DNA of 64,000 nt from contig NZ_CP136573.1 in NCBI RefSeq assembly GCF_035194505.1, positions 2,157,001 to 2,221,000 on the forward strand. Direction: 5' to 3'. This DNA is from Erythrobacter sp. Lineage in GTDB: Bacteria; Pseudomonadota; Alphaproteobacteria; Sphingomonadales; Sphingomonadaceae. Both the position numbers and the translations under genes were made by a program. The notes below the pieces were generated by a model, which was given only the letters and a program-made list of their open reading frames with translations, made no database searches and was not told the DNA's origin. Every line of letters starts with the position of its first letter. The first letter of the stretch is position 1. This document shows positions 57,113-64,000 of the stretch, one piece after another.

Positions 57113-57497
57113 CCGCTTCACCCGCAGCTTCACCGCGCTGCCTACGCACATCGACGAGCTCGGCCACGTCAACAACACCGTGTGGGTGCAGTGGATTCAG
57201 GACATGGCCACCGCCCATTGGGACGCGGTCGCGCGCCCTGAGGACCGGACGGCGTTCTTCTGGGTCGTGGTGCGGCACGAGATCGACTATCGCGGCAATG
57301 TCTCCGAGGGCGAGACTGTCACCGCCGAGACATGGATCGAAGGCCCGGCGCAGGGCGCAAAATCGCTGCGGCGGGTGGAGTTCACCGACGCGAGCGGCAA
57401 GCGGCTCGTCAGTGCCGCGACCACATGGGCGATGCTTGATCGGGCCACTGGCAGGCTCGCCCGTGTGCGGCCCGAGGTGCTGGAGCCTTTTATGTGA
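57105..57497 (+). CDS. Acyl-CoA thioesterase, 4-hydroxybenzoyl-CoA thioesterase family
   Basis: A 130-residue hot-dog thioesterase. The catalytic segment THIDELGHVNNTVWVQWIQDM matches the D-x-x-G-H-V-N-N pattern of the 4HBT/YbgC group, which hydrolyses short or aromatic acyl-CoA. The ATG at 57105 is used; the longer open frame upstream is the shadow of the small membrane gene. It converges on the diguanylate cyclase gene across a large palindrome. Confidence 0.9.
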   Translation: MADRFTRSFTALPTHIDELGHVNNTVWVQWIQDMATAHWDAVARPEDRTAFFWVVVRHEIDYRGNVSEGETVTAETWIEGPAQGAKSLRRVEFTDASGKRLVSAATTWAMLDRATGRLARVRPEVLEPFM

Positions 57498-57502
57498 AGG
57501 TT

Positions 57503-57589
57503 CAGACCACCCGCCTCGCCTCCCCGCCCGGCCACCATAACATAGTGGTACTATTGATGGCCGAGCGGGGAGTCGGGGCGGGAGGTCTG
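57503..57589. repeat. 87-base palindrome between convergent genes
   Basis: Two 32-base arms, starting CAGACC on each strand, match at 28 of 32 positions; the centre contains a second palindrome ATAGT-GGT-ACTAT. The element fills most of the gap between the thioesterase and diguanylate cyclase stops. It could act as a bidirectional transcript end, or be a mobile extragenic repeat; one arm recurs at 30157-30181. Confidence 0.8.
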
Positions 57590-57618
57590 TGTCGCGCGTG
57601 AGCGCGACCGCAAGCAAG

Positions 57619-59355
57619 CTACGCCGCTTCCTCGCGTTTGCGCGGGGCGGGTCTTTCGGCGAAGACGGTGAGGCGTTCATAGGCGAGGCGGTTGCGGCCG
57701 CTTGCCTTGGCTTCGTACATCAGCGCATCGGCGCGGGCGTAGAATTCGGCAAAGGCCATGCTGCGCCGCGCCGCCTGGGCGAGGGTGATCACCCCCATGC
57801 TCGCGGTCACCGGCAGATCGAGACCCGGCACATCCTGCGCGATGCGGATCGGGATCGCCTGCCGCAGCGCCTCGGCACGTTCCAGCGTGCGATCGCCGCG
57901 CAGCAGCACCACGAATTCCTCGCCCCCCAGACGCACCGCAATCGAATCCCGCTCGCCGGTGGTGCGGATCGCGTTGGCGCAGGCGATCAGGGCCGCATCG
58001 CCCACCTGGTGGCCGTGGAGGTCGTTGATCGCCTTGAAGCGGTCGAGATCGATCAGCGCGAAGGTGTTGAAGCCCTGCGTCAGCAGCTCGTCGAAGCGCG
58101 CCTCGATCGCGCGGCGGTTCATCAGGCCGGTGAGCGAATCCCGCGTCGAGATCTGTTCCAGCATCCGCGCCTCGGTCAGCGCTGCATCGCGTTCTTCACG
58201 GATCGCGAAGAAGCGGTCGGCAATCGCGAGGCTGATCACCACCACTTCGATCCCGGTCGCCATGAACATCATCAGATCGAGGCTGGCAGGCCCCGCATAG
58301 ACGCCCAGACCCCGGGTAAGGCGTTCGATCGAGGTGAGGATCAGCGGGAACCACGCCGCCGCGACCCACTTGGCCGAACGGCTGCCGCGCAGGATCGCAT
58401 GGATCAGCGCCACGCTGACAATCACCGCCGCAGGGGTGATGGTGAGGAAGTAGCCGGTGTCGTCGAATGCCTGGGTGGCGTGGAACTGGATCGCAAAGAA
58501 GCCGGGCACGGCAATCGTCCAGCACCCGGCCCAGAAAGTCAGCCGCCGCATCCCGCGCGACAGGGCGCCGCGTTCGAGGAAGCGGCTGAGGAACAATAGC
58601 GCCGCCCCGCAGCCCACCGCCCAGCACAGCGGCGCCATGATCGCGAGGAAGGCCACCGGCAGGCTTGCCACCACCGAGATCACCCCGCCGGCAAACAGCA
58701 CATAGCCCATCATCGCGACGACCATCAGCGCGTGGAACAGCACGAAGCTTTCGCGCAGGACGAGGTAGAAGCTGACATCGAACATCAGCGGCAGCACCAG
58801 CATCCCCAGCACCAGCGCGAGCAGCATCATCTCTTCCAGCGTGCGCGCGGCATCCTCGGTATGGCGGACCAGCCCCGCCTCGGTCAGCAGCGGGATCGAA
58901 TGGGGGCGCTCGATCCGCGCCAGCACGGCGGTGGTGTCAGGGGTGATTTCGGGCAGAGCGAGCTGGAATACCGGGCCGCCGGGGAAGGATTTGCCTTCGC
59001 TTTCGGTGTAGCGCACCCCGCGCAAACTGCCGTCACGATCGAGCGCATAAAGCGTGATCGCCTCGAACCGCGCGGTGCGGGTGAAGAAGTGCCGCGGCAC
59101 GACCTCGCCCTGCCAGCTCGCCGCATCGAAACGCAGCCAGCCGAGCGGTTCGCGCGCGGTCCAGCCTTCGCCGGTGCAGTTCCAGGCATCCTTCGGGATC
59201 ATGGCTTCGACGGTGCGCGCGGCATCGGTTGCGGCGTGGCAGACGGGAGTTGCGACAGTGCCGTGATGCTCGTCCGCCGCAGCCGGCACGGCCAGCCCCA
59301 GTGCCAGCAGCACTGCAGCAATCCAGAGCCTGAAAATGTGGCGGGGGGCGAACAT
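57619..59355 (-). CDS. Membrane diguanylate cyclase with 7TM-DISM-like sensor
   Basis: A 578-residue c-di-GMP-making signalling protein. It has a signal peptide (ending PAAADEHH), a periplasmic domain of about 140 residues, seven hydrophobic segments (about 178-395), a short coiled linker (IREERDAALTEARMLEQ) and a GGDEF domain (about 410-565). The active-site motif is RLGGEEFVV (residues 477-481), so cyclase activity is expected. The product-inhibition I-site, RxxD five residues before GGEEF, reads ERDS here and is not conserved. No EAL domain is present. The signal sensed is unknown. Confidence 0.92.
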   Translation of the reverse strand: MFAPRHIFRLWIAAVLLALGLAVPAAADEHHGTVATPVCHAATDAARTVEAMIPKDAWNCTGEGWTAREPLGWLRFDAASWQGEVVPRHFFTRTARFEAITLYALDRDGSLRGVRYTESEGKSFPGGPVFQLALPEITPDTTAVLARIERPHSIPLLTEAGLVRHTEDAARTLEEMMLLALVLGMLVLPLMFDVSFYLVLRESFVLFHALMVVAMMGYVLFAGGVISVVASLPVAFLAIMAPLCWAVGCGAALLFLSRFLERGALSRGMRRLTFWAGCWTIAVPGFFAIQFHATQAFDDTGYFLTITPAAVIVSVALIHAILRGSRSAKWVAAAWFPLILTSIERLTRGLGVYAGPASLDLMMFMATGIEVVVISLAIADRFFAIREERDAALTEARMLEQISTRDSLTGLMNRRAIEARFDELLTQGFNTFALIDLDRFKAINDLHGHQVGDAALIACANAIRTTGERDSIAVRLGGEEFVVLLRGDRTLERAEALRQAIPIRIAQDVPGLDLPVTASMGVITLAQAARRSMAFAEFYARADALMYEAKASGRNRLAYERLTVFAERPAPRKREEAA

Positions 59356-59551
59356 GGCGGGGAACTAGCAGCAAATCCCCTAATATGCTGTTAAGCCCGT
59401 TAACTCCGTTTCGGAGGAAAAATCATCCGTTTTCATGGGGATATTCGCAGGGCGGCGCGGCGCGTGTGCAGCAATGCAAAGCCTGATCTGCCAGCCGCCG
59501 GCCCATCCCTGCCGCGCCGCACCGGAGCTGCTGCGGGCGGGGCGTGCGGAT
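59356..59551. other. Divergent regulatory region upstream of the pstS-like gene
   Basis: A 260-base gap separates the diguanylate cyclase start from the pstS-like start. It holds TTAA-N5-TTAA at 59391-59403, close to the cyclase start, and nothing else recognisable until the Pho box at 59552. No gene is supported. Confidence 0.4.
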
Positions 59552-59569
59552 TTGTCATTTTGTTGTCAT
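59552..59569 (+). promoter_or_regulatory. Pho box (PhoB-binding site) upstream of the pstS-like gene
   Basis: TTGTCAT-TTTG-TTGTCAT is an exact 7-4-7 direct repeat with the 11-base spacing and TGTCA core of PhoB sites. It lies 46 bases upstream of the ATG, where PhoB would replace the -35 contact. Induction by phosphate starvation is expected. Confidence 0.9.
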
Positions 59570-59615
59570 ACAAGCGGACTAGCGCGCAGGCAGACAACAG
59601 TATCCGGACCTTGTG

Positions 59616-60689
59616 ATGAACATGAAGAACACCGCTCCCACCCGCACTCTCGCCGCGCTCGCGCTGGCTGCCCTCTCCCTCACCGCTTGCGGCGGCACGG
59701 GTGACAGCAGCGGCGGCTCGCGCAATTCGGTCCACGCGGTGGGCTCCTCGACGGTCTATCCCTTCGCCAAGCTGGTGGCCGAGAACTTTGCCCGCTCGAA
59801 CACCGATTTCCGCTCGCCGCTGATCGAATCCACCGGCACGGGCAACGGCATCCAGCTGTTCTGCAAGGGCCTTGGCGCCAATACGCCGGACATGGTCAAC
59901 GCCTCGCGCCGGCTGAAGGACAGCGAGTTCGACAGCTGCAAGGCCAACAAGGTCGACGAGATCATCGAGCTTCAGGTCGGCCTCGACGGCATCGCCTTCG
60001 CCTCGGCCAAGGGCGGCATCATGCTGAACCTCTCGCCCGAGACGATCTACAAGGCGCTCGCCGCGCAGCCCTATGGCAAGCCGCAGACCGCCAAGACCTG
60101 GAAGGATGTCGATCCCGCGCTGCCGGCCGATCCGATCCTCGTCTACGGCCCGCCGAGCACCTCGGGCACCCGCGATGCGCTGAAGGAGCTGGTCCTCGAA
60201 GTCGGCTGCAAGGCCGATCCGGCGATCAAGGCGCTCAAGGACAGCGACGAGAACAAGTACAAGCAGATCTGCACCGAAGTGCGCGACGACGGCGCCTATG
60301 TCGATCAGGGCGAGCAGGACAACCTGATCGTCCAGAAGATCGAGAGCAATCCGCGCTCGGTCGGCATCTTCGGCTATTCCTATCTCGAGGAAAACACCGA
60401 CAAGGTGCAGGGCCTGCCGATGAACGGCGTTGCCCCGACCTACGAGAACATCGCCAGCTTCGCCTATCCCGGCGCGCGCCCGCTTTATGTCTACATCAAG
60501 AAGCAGCACATGCGCGCGATCCCCGGCCTTGCCGCCTATCTCGACGAGTGGGTGAAGAGCTGGGGCAAGGACGGCCCGCTCGCCAAGATCGGCATGGTCG
60601 CCATGCCGGCTGACGTGATGGCCGCCAGCGCCGCCAAGGTGCGCGAGCAGACCGTGCTGACCCGCGAGGAACTCGTCGCCAAGAAGTAG
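59616..60689 (+). CDS. PstS-like phosphate-binding lipoprotein
   Basis: A 357-residue substrate-binding protein. The lipobox is LSLTACGGTGD after a basic signal sequence. The fold opens HAVGSSTVYPFAKLVAENFAR, and the ligand loops GSSTVYP, ESTGTGNG, NASRRLK and PSTSGTRDAL match phosphate-binding PstS proteins. The ATG at 59616 is used (a GTG just before it and an ATG two codons later are alternatives). A clear Pho box lies upstream. No pstC, pstA or pstB follows, so it either works with a transporter encoded elsewhere or has a separate role in phosphate capture. Confidence 0.92.
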   Translation: MNMKNTAPTRTLAALALAALSLTACGGTGDSSGGSRNSVHAVGSSTVYPFAKLVAENFARSNTDFRSPLIESTGTGNGIQLFCKGLGANTPDMVNASRRLKDSEFDSCKANKVDEIIELQVGLDGIAFASAKGGIMLNLSPETIYKALAAQPYGKPQTAKTWKDVDPALPADPILVYGPPSTSGTRDALKELVLEVGCKADPAIKALKDSDENKYKQICTEVRDDGAYVDQGEQDNLIVQKIESNPRSVGIFGYSYLEENTDKVQGLPMNGVAPTYENIASFAYPGARPLYVYIKKQHMRAIPGLAAYLDEWVKSWGKDGPLAKIGMVAMPADVMAASAAKVREQTVLTREELVAKK

Positions 60690-60739
60690 AATCAAGCGCG
60701 CAATTGCCGCCGGAGCCATGACGGGTTAGCCTGCCCGTC

Positions 60740-61897
60740 ATGAGCACCCGCAAGATTGCCGCCTGGCATGCCGCCGGACTGATCGACGCCGACACGCGCG
60801 ATGCGATCCTGGCTTATGAAACCGCCCACGCGCGACCGCTCGCGCTGTGGGCGGTTTTCGGTATCGGGGCGCTCGCCATCGGCCTTGGCATTGTCTCGGT
60901 GATCGCGGCCAACTGGGAGGATATTCCCGGCCAGCTGCGCCTCGGGGTCCATCTTGCACTGATTGCTGCCGGGCTCGCCGTGTTGTTCCTGCGCGAAGAG
61001 CAATTCGCCGCAGATTCGCCCTGGGCGGTGGAGGCGCTGGTGTTTGTCACCGCAGCGCTTGGCCTAACCTTCTTCGGCCATCTGGGGCAGGTCTACCAGA
61101 CCTCATCGCCCCTGTGGAAGCCGCTGGCCGCATGGCTGGCGCTGTTCGTGCCGCTGCTGCTGCTGACCGGGCGCAGCTGGCCGAGTGCGCTGGCGGTGCT
61201 CGGCGGCGCGGTGTGGTGCGCGTGGGACTATGCCGCTGCCCTTACCGGCTACGGCGCGCCCGATCCCTCGCTGTCCTTGCTGGTGTGGACCGCCTTTCTC
61301 ACCGCGCTGCCCGTTGCCTTCGCGCCGATTGCCGCTGCCTTGCGCGCCCGCAGTCTGCGCCCCGATTTCTGGCGGCGGCTCGAACAGATTGCGCTCGCCT
61401 ATGGCGTGGCGGGGGCTTCGCTGGCGACCGCGTTTGCCGCGTCGGGCGCGTTCGGGGAGGAGCGGCTCGCCACCGAATGGGCCAGCATGGCGACCAGCGG
61501 TGCGGTCGCACTGGCGGCAGGCTTGGCGACCATCGCATTGCGCCCGGGCATCTCCGGCCGGATGTCGGGCGCGATCATGGCAGGGGCGGGGCTGATCCCG
61601 CCGCTGGCCTATCTTGCGGACGGGTTCACCATGCCCGCCGCGCTGCTGTTCATGGCGCTGTGGGCAGGCATCGCCGCCGCTGCGCTGGCAGCGCATTGGC
61701 GCGGGGTGTTCCAGCTGGCGGTTGCCGCGATTGCGCTGAGGCTCATTATCCTCAGCTTCGAACTGGCAAGCGATCTGCTGCTGTCGGGCTTCGGGCTGAT
61801 CCTCTCGGGGCTGCTGATCCTCGGCGTGGCATGGGTGGCCGTGCGGGTGTCGAAGGCCTTCGCCCCGCCTGCCGATGATGCGGAGGACGCCGCATGA
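60740..61897 (+). CDS. DUF2157 domain-containing membrane protein
   Basis: A 385-residue protein with an N-terminal soluble helical part (MSTRKIAAWHAAGLIDADTRDAILAYE) and then about ten to twelve hydrophobic segments, the DUF2157 arrangement. WEDIPGQLRLGVHLALI is the conserved region after the first spans. Its function is unknown. It lies 50 bases after the pstS-like gene and overlaps the GDYXXLXY gene (ATGA); these two are commonly paired. Confidence 0.87.
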   Translation: MSTRKIAAWHAAGLIDADTRDAILAYETAHARPLALWAVFGIGALAIGLGIVSVIAANWEDIPGQLRLGVHLALIAAGLAVLFLREEQFAADSPWAVEALVFVTAALGLTFFGHLGQVYQTSSPLWKPLAAWLALFVPLLLLTGRSWPSALAVLGGAVWCAWDYAAALTGYGAPDPSLSLLVWTAFLTALPVAFAPIAAALRARSLRPDFWRRLEQIALAYGVAGASLATAFAASGAFGEERLATEWASMATSGAVALAAGLATIALRPGISGRMSGAIMAGAGLIPPLAYLADGFTMPAALLFMALWAGIAAAALAAHWRGVFQLAVAAIALRLIILSFELASDLLLSGFGLILSGLLILGVAWVAVRVSKAFAPPADDAEDAA

Positions 61898-62451
61898 ACC
61901 GCGCGCTGAAACTCGCCGTCCTGCTGCTCCCGCTCGCCGGTCTTGGCGGGCTGTGGGCGATGAGCGACCACACCTTCCGGCAGGGCACCGAATGGGAGGT
62001 GCCGATCGCCGGCTTTGACCCGCGCGATTTCCTGCGCGGGCACTATGTCGAGTTCACCTATGACTGGCCCGGGGTCGAGGAGTTCCGCGATGCCCCGCCG
62101 CAGATGCTGTGCCTCGAGGGCAGGGCTCCGGCGCTCGCCCGCGTAACCCCGCTTATGGAGGGCGAGCCTTGCGCCCATCCGGTGCGGGCCGACACCACCG
62201 GCGTCTATGGCTGGGAGGGCCTGACCCGCGGGCGGCTCTATCTCGATCAGGACCGCGCGGGCGCGATGCAGCGCGAATTGCAAAAGCCCGACCTGCGCGG
62301 GATCGTGACCCTGCGCCAGCGCGAGGACGGCAGCTTCACTGCGATCTCCATCCGCTTCCGTCCGCTCACCGCAGACGAAATCGCGCTGCGCGACGCCCAA
62401 AACGAAGGGGCGGGAGACCTGCGCCCCCCGCCCCCGATCATGGTGCAATAG
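61894..62451 (+). CDS. GDYXXLXY domain protein
   Basis: A 185-residue protein with one N-terminal membrane span (LAVLLLPLAGLGGLWAMS) and a periplasmic domain. FDPRDFLRGHYVEFTYDW is the motif for which the family is named (G-D/H-Y-x-x-L/F-x-Y). The function is unknown. Coupled start and stop with the DUF2157 gene imply the two products act together in the inner membrane. Confidence 0.87.
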   Translation: MNRALKLAVLLLPLAGLGGLWAMSDHTFRQGTEWEVPIAGFDPRDFLRGHYVEFTYDWPGVEEFRDAPPQMLCLEGRAPALARVTPLMEGEPCAHPVRADTTGVYGWEGLTRGRLYLDQDRAGAMQRELQKPDLRGIVTLRQREDGSFTAISIRFRPLTADEIALRDAQNEGAGDLRPPPPIMVQ

Positions 62452-62461
62452 GCCGCCCGCG

Positions 62462-64000
62462 TCAGAACTTTGCGGTCAGCTCCACCCCGTAGAAGCGCGG
62501 CTCGGCGGGGATGAAGGTCGGGATGGTGAAGGCCCAGCCGGTGTTGCCGGCATCGAGCAGATAGTTCTCGTCGGTCGCGTTGCGGATGAAGCCGGCGATG
62601 GTGTACCGCTCGTCGGCAAAGCTGAGGCCCGCGCGGGCATTCACCAGCGTCACCGCGTCCTGCGAAATCAGCGGATTGTTCGGCACCTCGAAGAAGATCT
62701 GGCTGCGATAGGTCACGCTCGGCGTGGCGAAGAAGCGCATCCCGTTCCCGAATTCATAGTCCACCGTAAACCCGCCCGAGGCCTGCACCTCAGGCTGGAG
62801 CCGGAAGCGCGCACCCGAGAAGGCGGGCGAGAAGGCGCCGTTCTTGTCGATCCCGCCGTCGATGTAACCGGCATTGCCGAACACCCGCAGCCAGTCGGCT
62901 AGCTCCACCGAAAGCTCCGCCTCGAACCCGAGGTTGCTGGCCTTGCCGGCGCTCTGGGTGACGAAGGCGCCGGTCGGATTGCCGTTGGCATCAAGCTGCG
63001 CGACCGAGACCTGGAAGTCGTTATAGACCTGATAATAGACCCCGAGCGAGCCCGAGACCGCGCCGCTGGCGAGCTTCAGCCCGCCCTCGTAGTTCCACAC
63101 GGTCTCCTGCGCGATGGTGCTGACATTGGGCAGCACATCGGTGCCGCTGCGGCGCGCTGCCACCTGCACCACCGGCGAGCGGCGGCCCTTGGAGACGGTG
63201 GCGAAGACGTTCACATCATCGCTGATGCGGAACAGCGCATTGAGGCGCGGCAGCACCGCGTTGAAGCGGTCATTGGCCGAGAAGGTGCGCCCGCGTGTAT
63301 CGATCTGCCCGGGGATCAGCGCCGCGCGGCTCAGCACCGAATTGGGCACCCGCGCAAAGAAGCCGGATTCGCGATATTCGTGAATGTAGCGCACGCCCGC
63401 GGTCACTTCGAAGGCGTCGCTCACCAGCCAGGTGGCGTCGGCGAACAGCGAATAGGCCTCGTTGTGCCCCTGGTTCTCGAACACCGAGGAATAGGGGATC
63501 GCGGTCAAGGCCCCGCCGGTGGCAATCGCCGTCACGCCGCTCGCGGGCACGGAGCCATTGGGCGCGACGCAGGCAATGCCGGGGATCAGCGGCGCGCCGA
63601 ACAGCGAGGTGAGGCACTGGAGCAAGGTGCCTTCCTCGGTGGCGAAGGGCACGTTCTGGCGGCCGTCCTCGATGAACACGTTCCACCCCGCGCTCGCCCG
63701 CAGCGACTTGCCGGCGTAGCTGAAGCGGCCCTCGTGGCTGACCTGCCAGCCATCGGCGATTTCGGCGAATTCGAGGAAGGGCGCAGCCGAACCATCGGCG
63801 TCGAACACCTCGCGGCTATCGAACTTGCGGTAGCCGTTCACCGTGGTGAAGGTCCAGCCGTCGGCAAAGGTGTGTTCGAGCGTCAGGTTGAGATCATAGA
63901 CCTCGCGGTTGAGGCCGAGCTGATCGTCGCCCAGCGCCGCGGCGCCCGCCGGATTGCCGCCGAGATTGGCGTTGCCGAAGGCATTGGCCGCCCCGCCCGG
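62462..64000 (-). CDS. TonB-dependent outer-membrane receptor, C-terminal part (window edge)
   Basis: The last 512 codons of a TonB-dependent receptor; the signal peptide, TonB box and plug domain lie beyond the right edge, and the frame is open to base 64000. The visible part is beta-barrel: alternating strands such as LNLTLEHTFADGWTFTTVNGYRKFDS, FEVTAGVRYIHEYRE, VNVFATVSKGRRSPVVQ and NYEGGLKLASGAVSGSLGVYYQ, ending with the barrel-closing phenylalanine (VELTAKF). Such receptors import large or scarce nutrients; the ligand is unknown. A motif like KGRRSP in the C-terminal third is typical of the sphingomonad receptors for plant or lipid compounds. Confidence 0.93.
   Translation of the reverse strand, partial: PGGAANAFGNANLGGNPAGAAALGDDQLGLNREVYDLNLTLEHTFADGWTFTTVNGYRKFDSREVFDADGSAAPFLEFAEIADGWQVSHEGRFSYAGKSLRASAGWNVFIEDGRQNVPFATEEGTLLQCLTSLFGAPLIPGIACVAPNGSVPASGVTAIATGGALTAIPYSSVFENQGHNEAYSLFADATWLVSDAFEVTAGVRYIHEYRESGFFARVPNSVLSRAALIPGQIDTRGRTFSANDRFNAVLPRLNALFRISDDVNVFATVSKGRRSPVVQVAARRSGTDVLPNVSTIAQETVWNYEGGLKLASGAVSGSLGVYYQVYNDFQVSVAQLDANGNPTGAFVTQSAGKASNLGFEAELSVELADWLRVFGNAGYIDGGIDKNGAFSPAFSGARFRLQPEVQASGGFTVDYEFGNGMRFFATPSVTYRSQIFFEVPNNPLISQDAVTLVNARAGLSFADERYTIAGFIRNATDENYLLDAGNTGWAFTIPTFIPAEPRFYGVELTAKF

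Overview
This is a GC-rich chromosomal segment of a free-living alphaproteobacterium. Family-level resemblances of most proteins, the exosortase-A-type glycan genes, the polyhydroxyalkanoate depolymerase and the many secreted peptidases point to Sphingomonadales, most likely an Erythrobacter or Sphingomonas-like organism; this is inference from recognised families, not from a marker gene. I see no rRNA, tRNA, CRISPR array, transposase or prophage. Gene density is high, with many 4-base ATGA/GTGA couplings and four convergent pairs whose stop codons interlock.

Layout: 1-6.9 kb holds the start of an agmatine deiminase gene and a secreted M28 peptidase (minus), then glnE-bcp-DUF455 and a secreted M23 peptidase with a strong terminator. 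7-12.2 kb holds an acyl-CoA synthetase/cytochrome P450 pair and two envelope-precursor enzymes, GalU and MurA. 12.2-19.1 kb is a HAD hydrolase and the glutamate synthase genes gltD and gltB (minus); with glnE these give nitrogen assimilation and its control. 19.3-23.3 kb is a surface glycan locus with a glycosyltransferase and a membrane ligase of the exosortase-A-associated types but no exosortase. 23.4-26.8 kb holds a MaoC hydratase, a thiolase, a LysE exporter and a sterol-desaturase-like hydroxylase. 26.8-35.6 kb holds PhaZ, an ABC exporter, an M13 metallopeptidase, UppP, a small membrane protein, phenylalanine hydroxylase and PPK2.

35.6-40.3 kb is a minus-strand CoA-ester catabolic operon (acyl-CoA dehydrogenase, CaiB/BaiF CoA-transferase, thiolase, HTD2-type dehydratase) with an unknown substrate. 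40.4-50.3 kb holds two small lipoproteins, a beta-helix protein, a GNAT, RibA, exonuclease III, an alkaline phosphatase, LolA, ribosomal protein L33, ArfB, a pseudouridine synthase and a fused PabB-PabC. A candidate structured RNA with a clear terminator lies next to lolA. 50.4-64 kb holds a HerA-like ATPase, a perfect parS site beside two short-period repeat arrays, a VOC protein, PepP, an S9 peptidase, a thioesterase, a GGDEF protein, a PstS-like lipoprotein behind a textbook Pho box, a DUF2157/GDYXXLXY pair, and the 3' part of a TonB-dependent receptor cut by the window end.

Themes: nitrogen (glnE, gltBD), phosphate (Pho box/PstS, alkaline phosphatase, PPK2), acyl-CoA and PHA metabolism, envelope precursors, and peptide scavenging by at least five exported or peptide-cleaving peptidases. 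The least explained parts are the parS-adjacent repeats, the lolA-adjacent RNA candidate, a family of short intergenic repeats including a 35-base exact pair 20 kb apart, and the orphan exosortase-type glycan genes.
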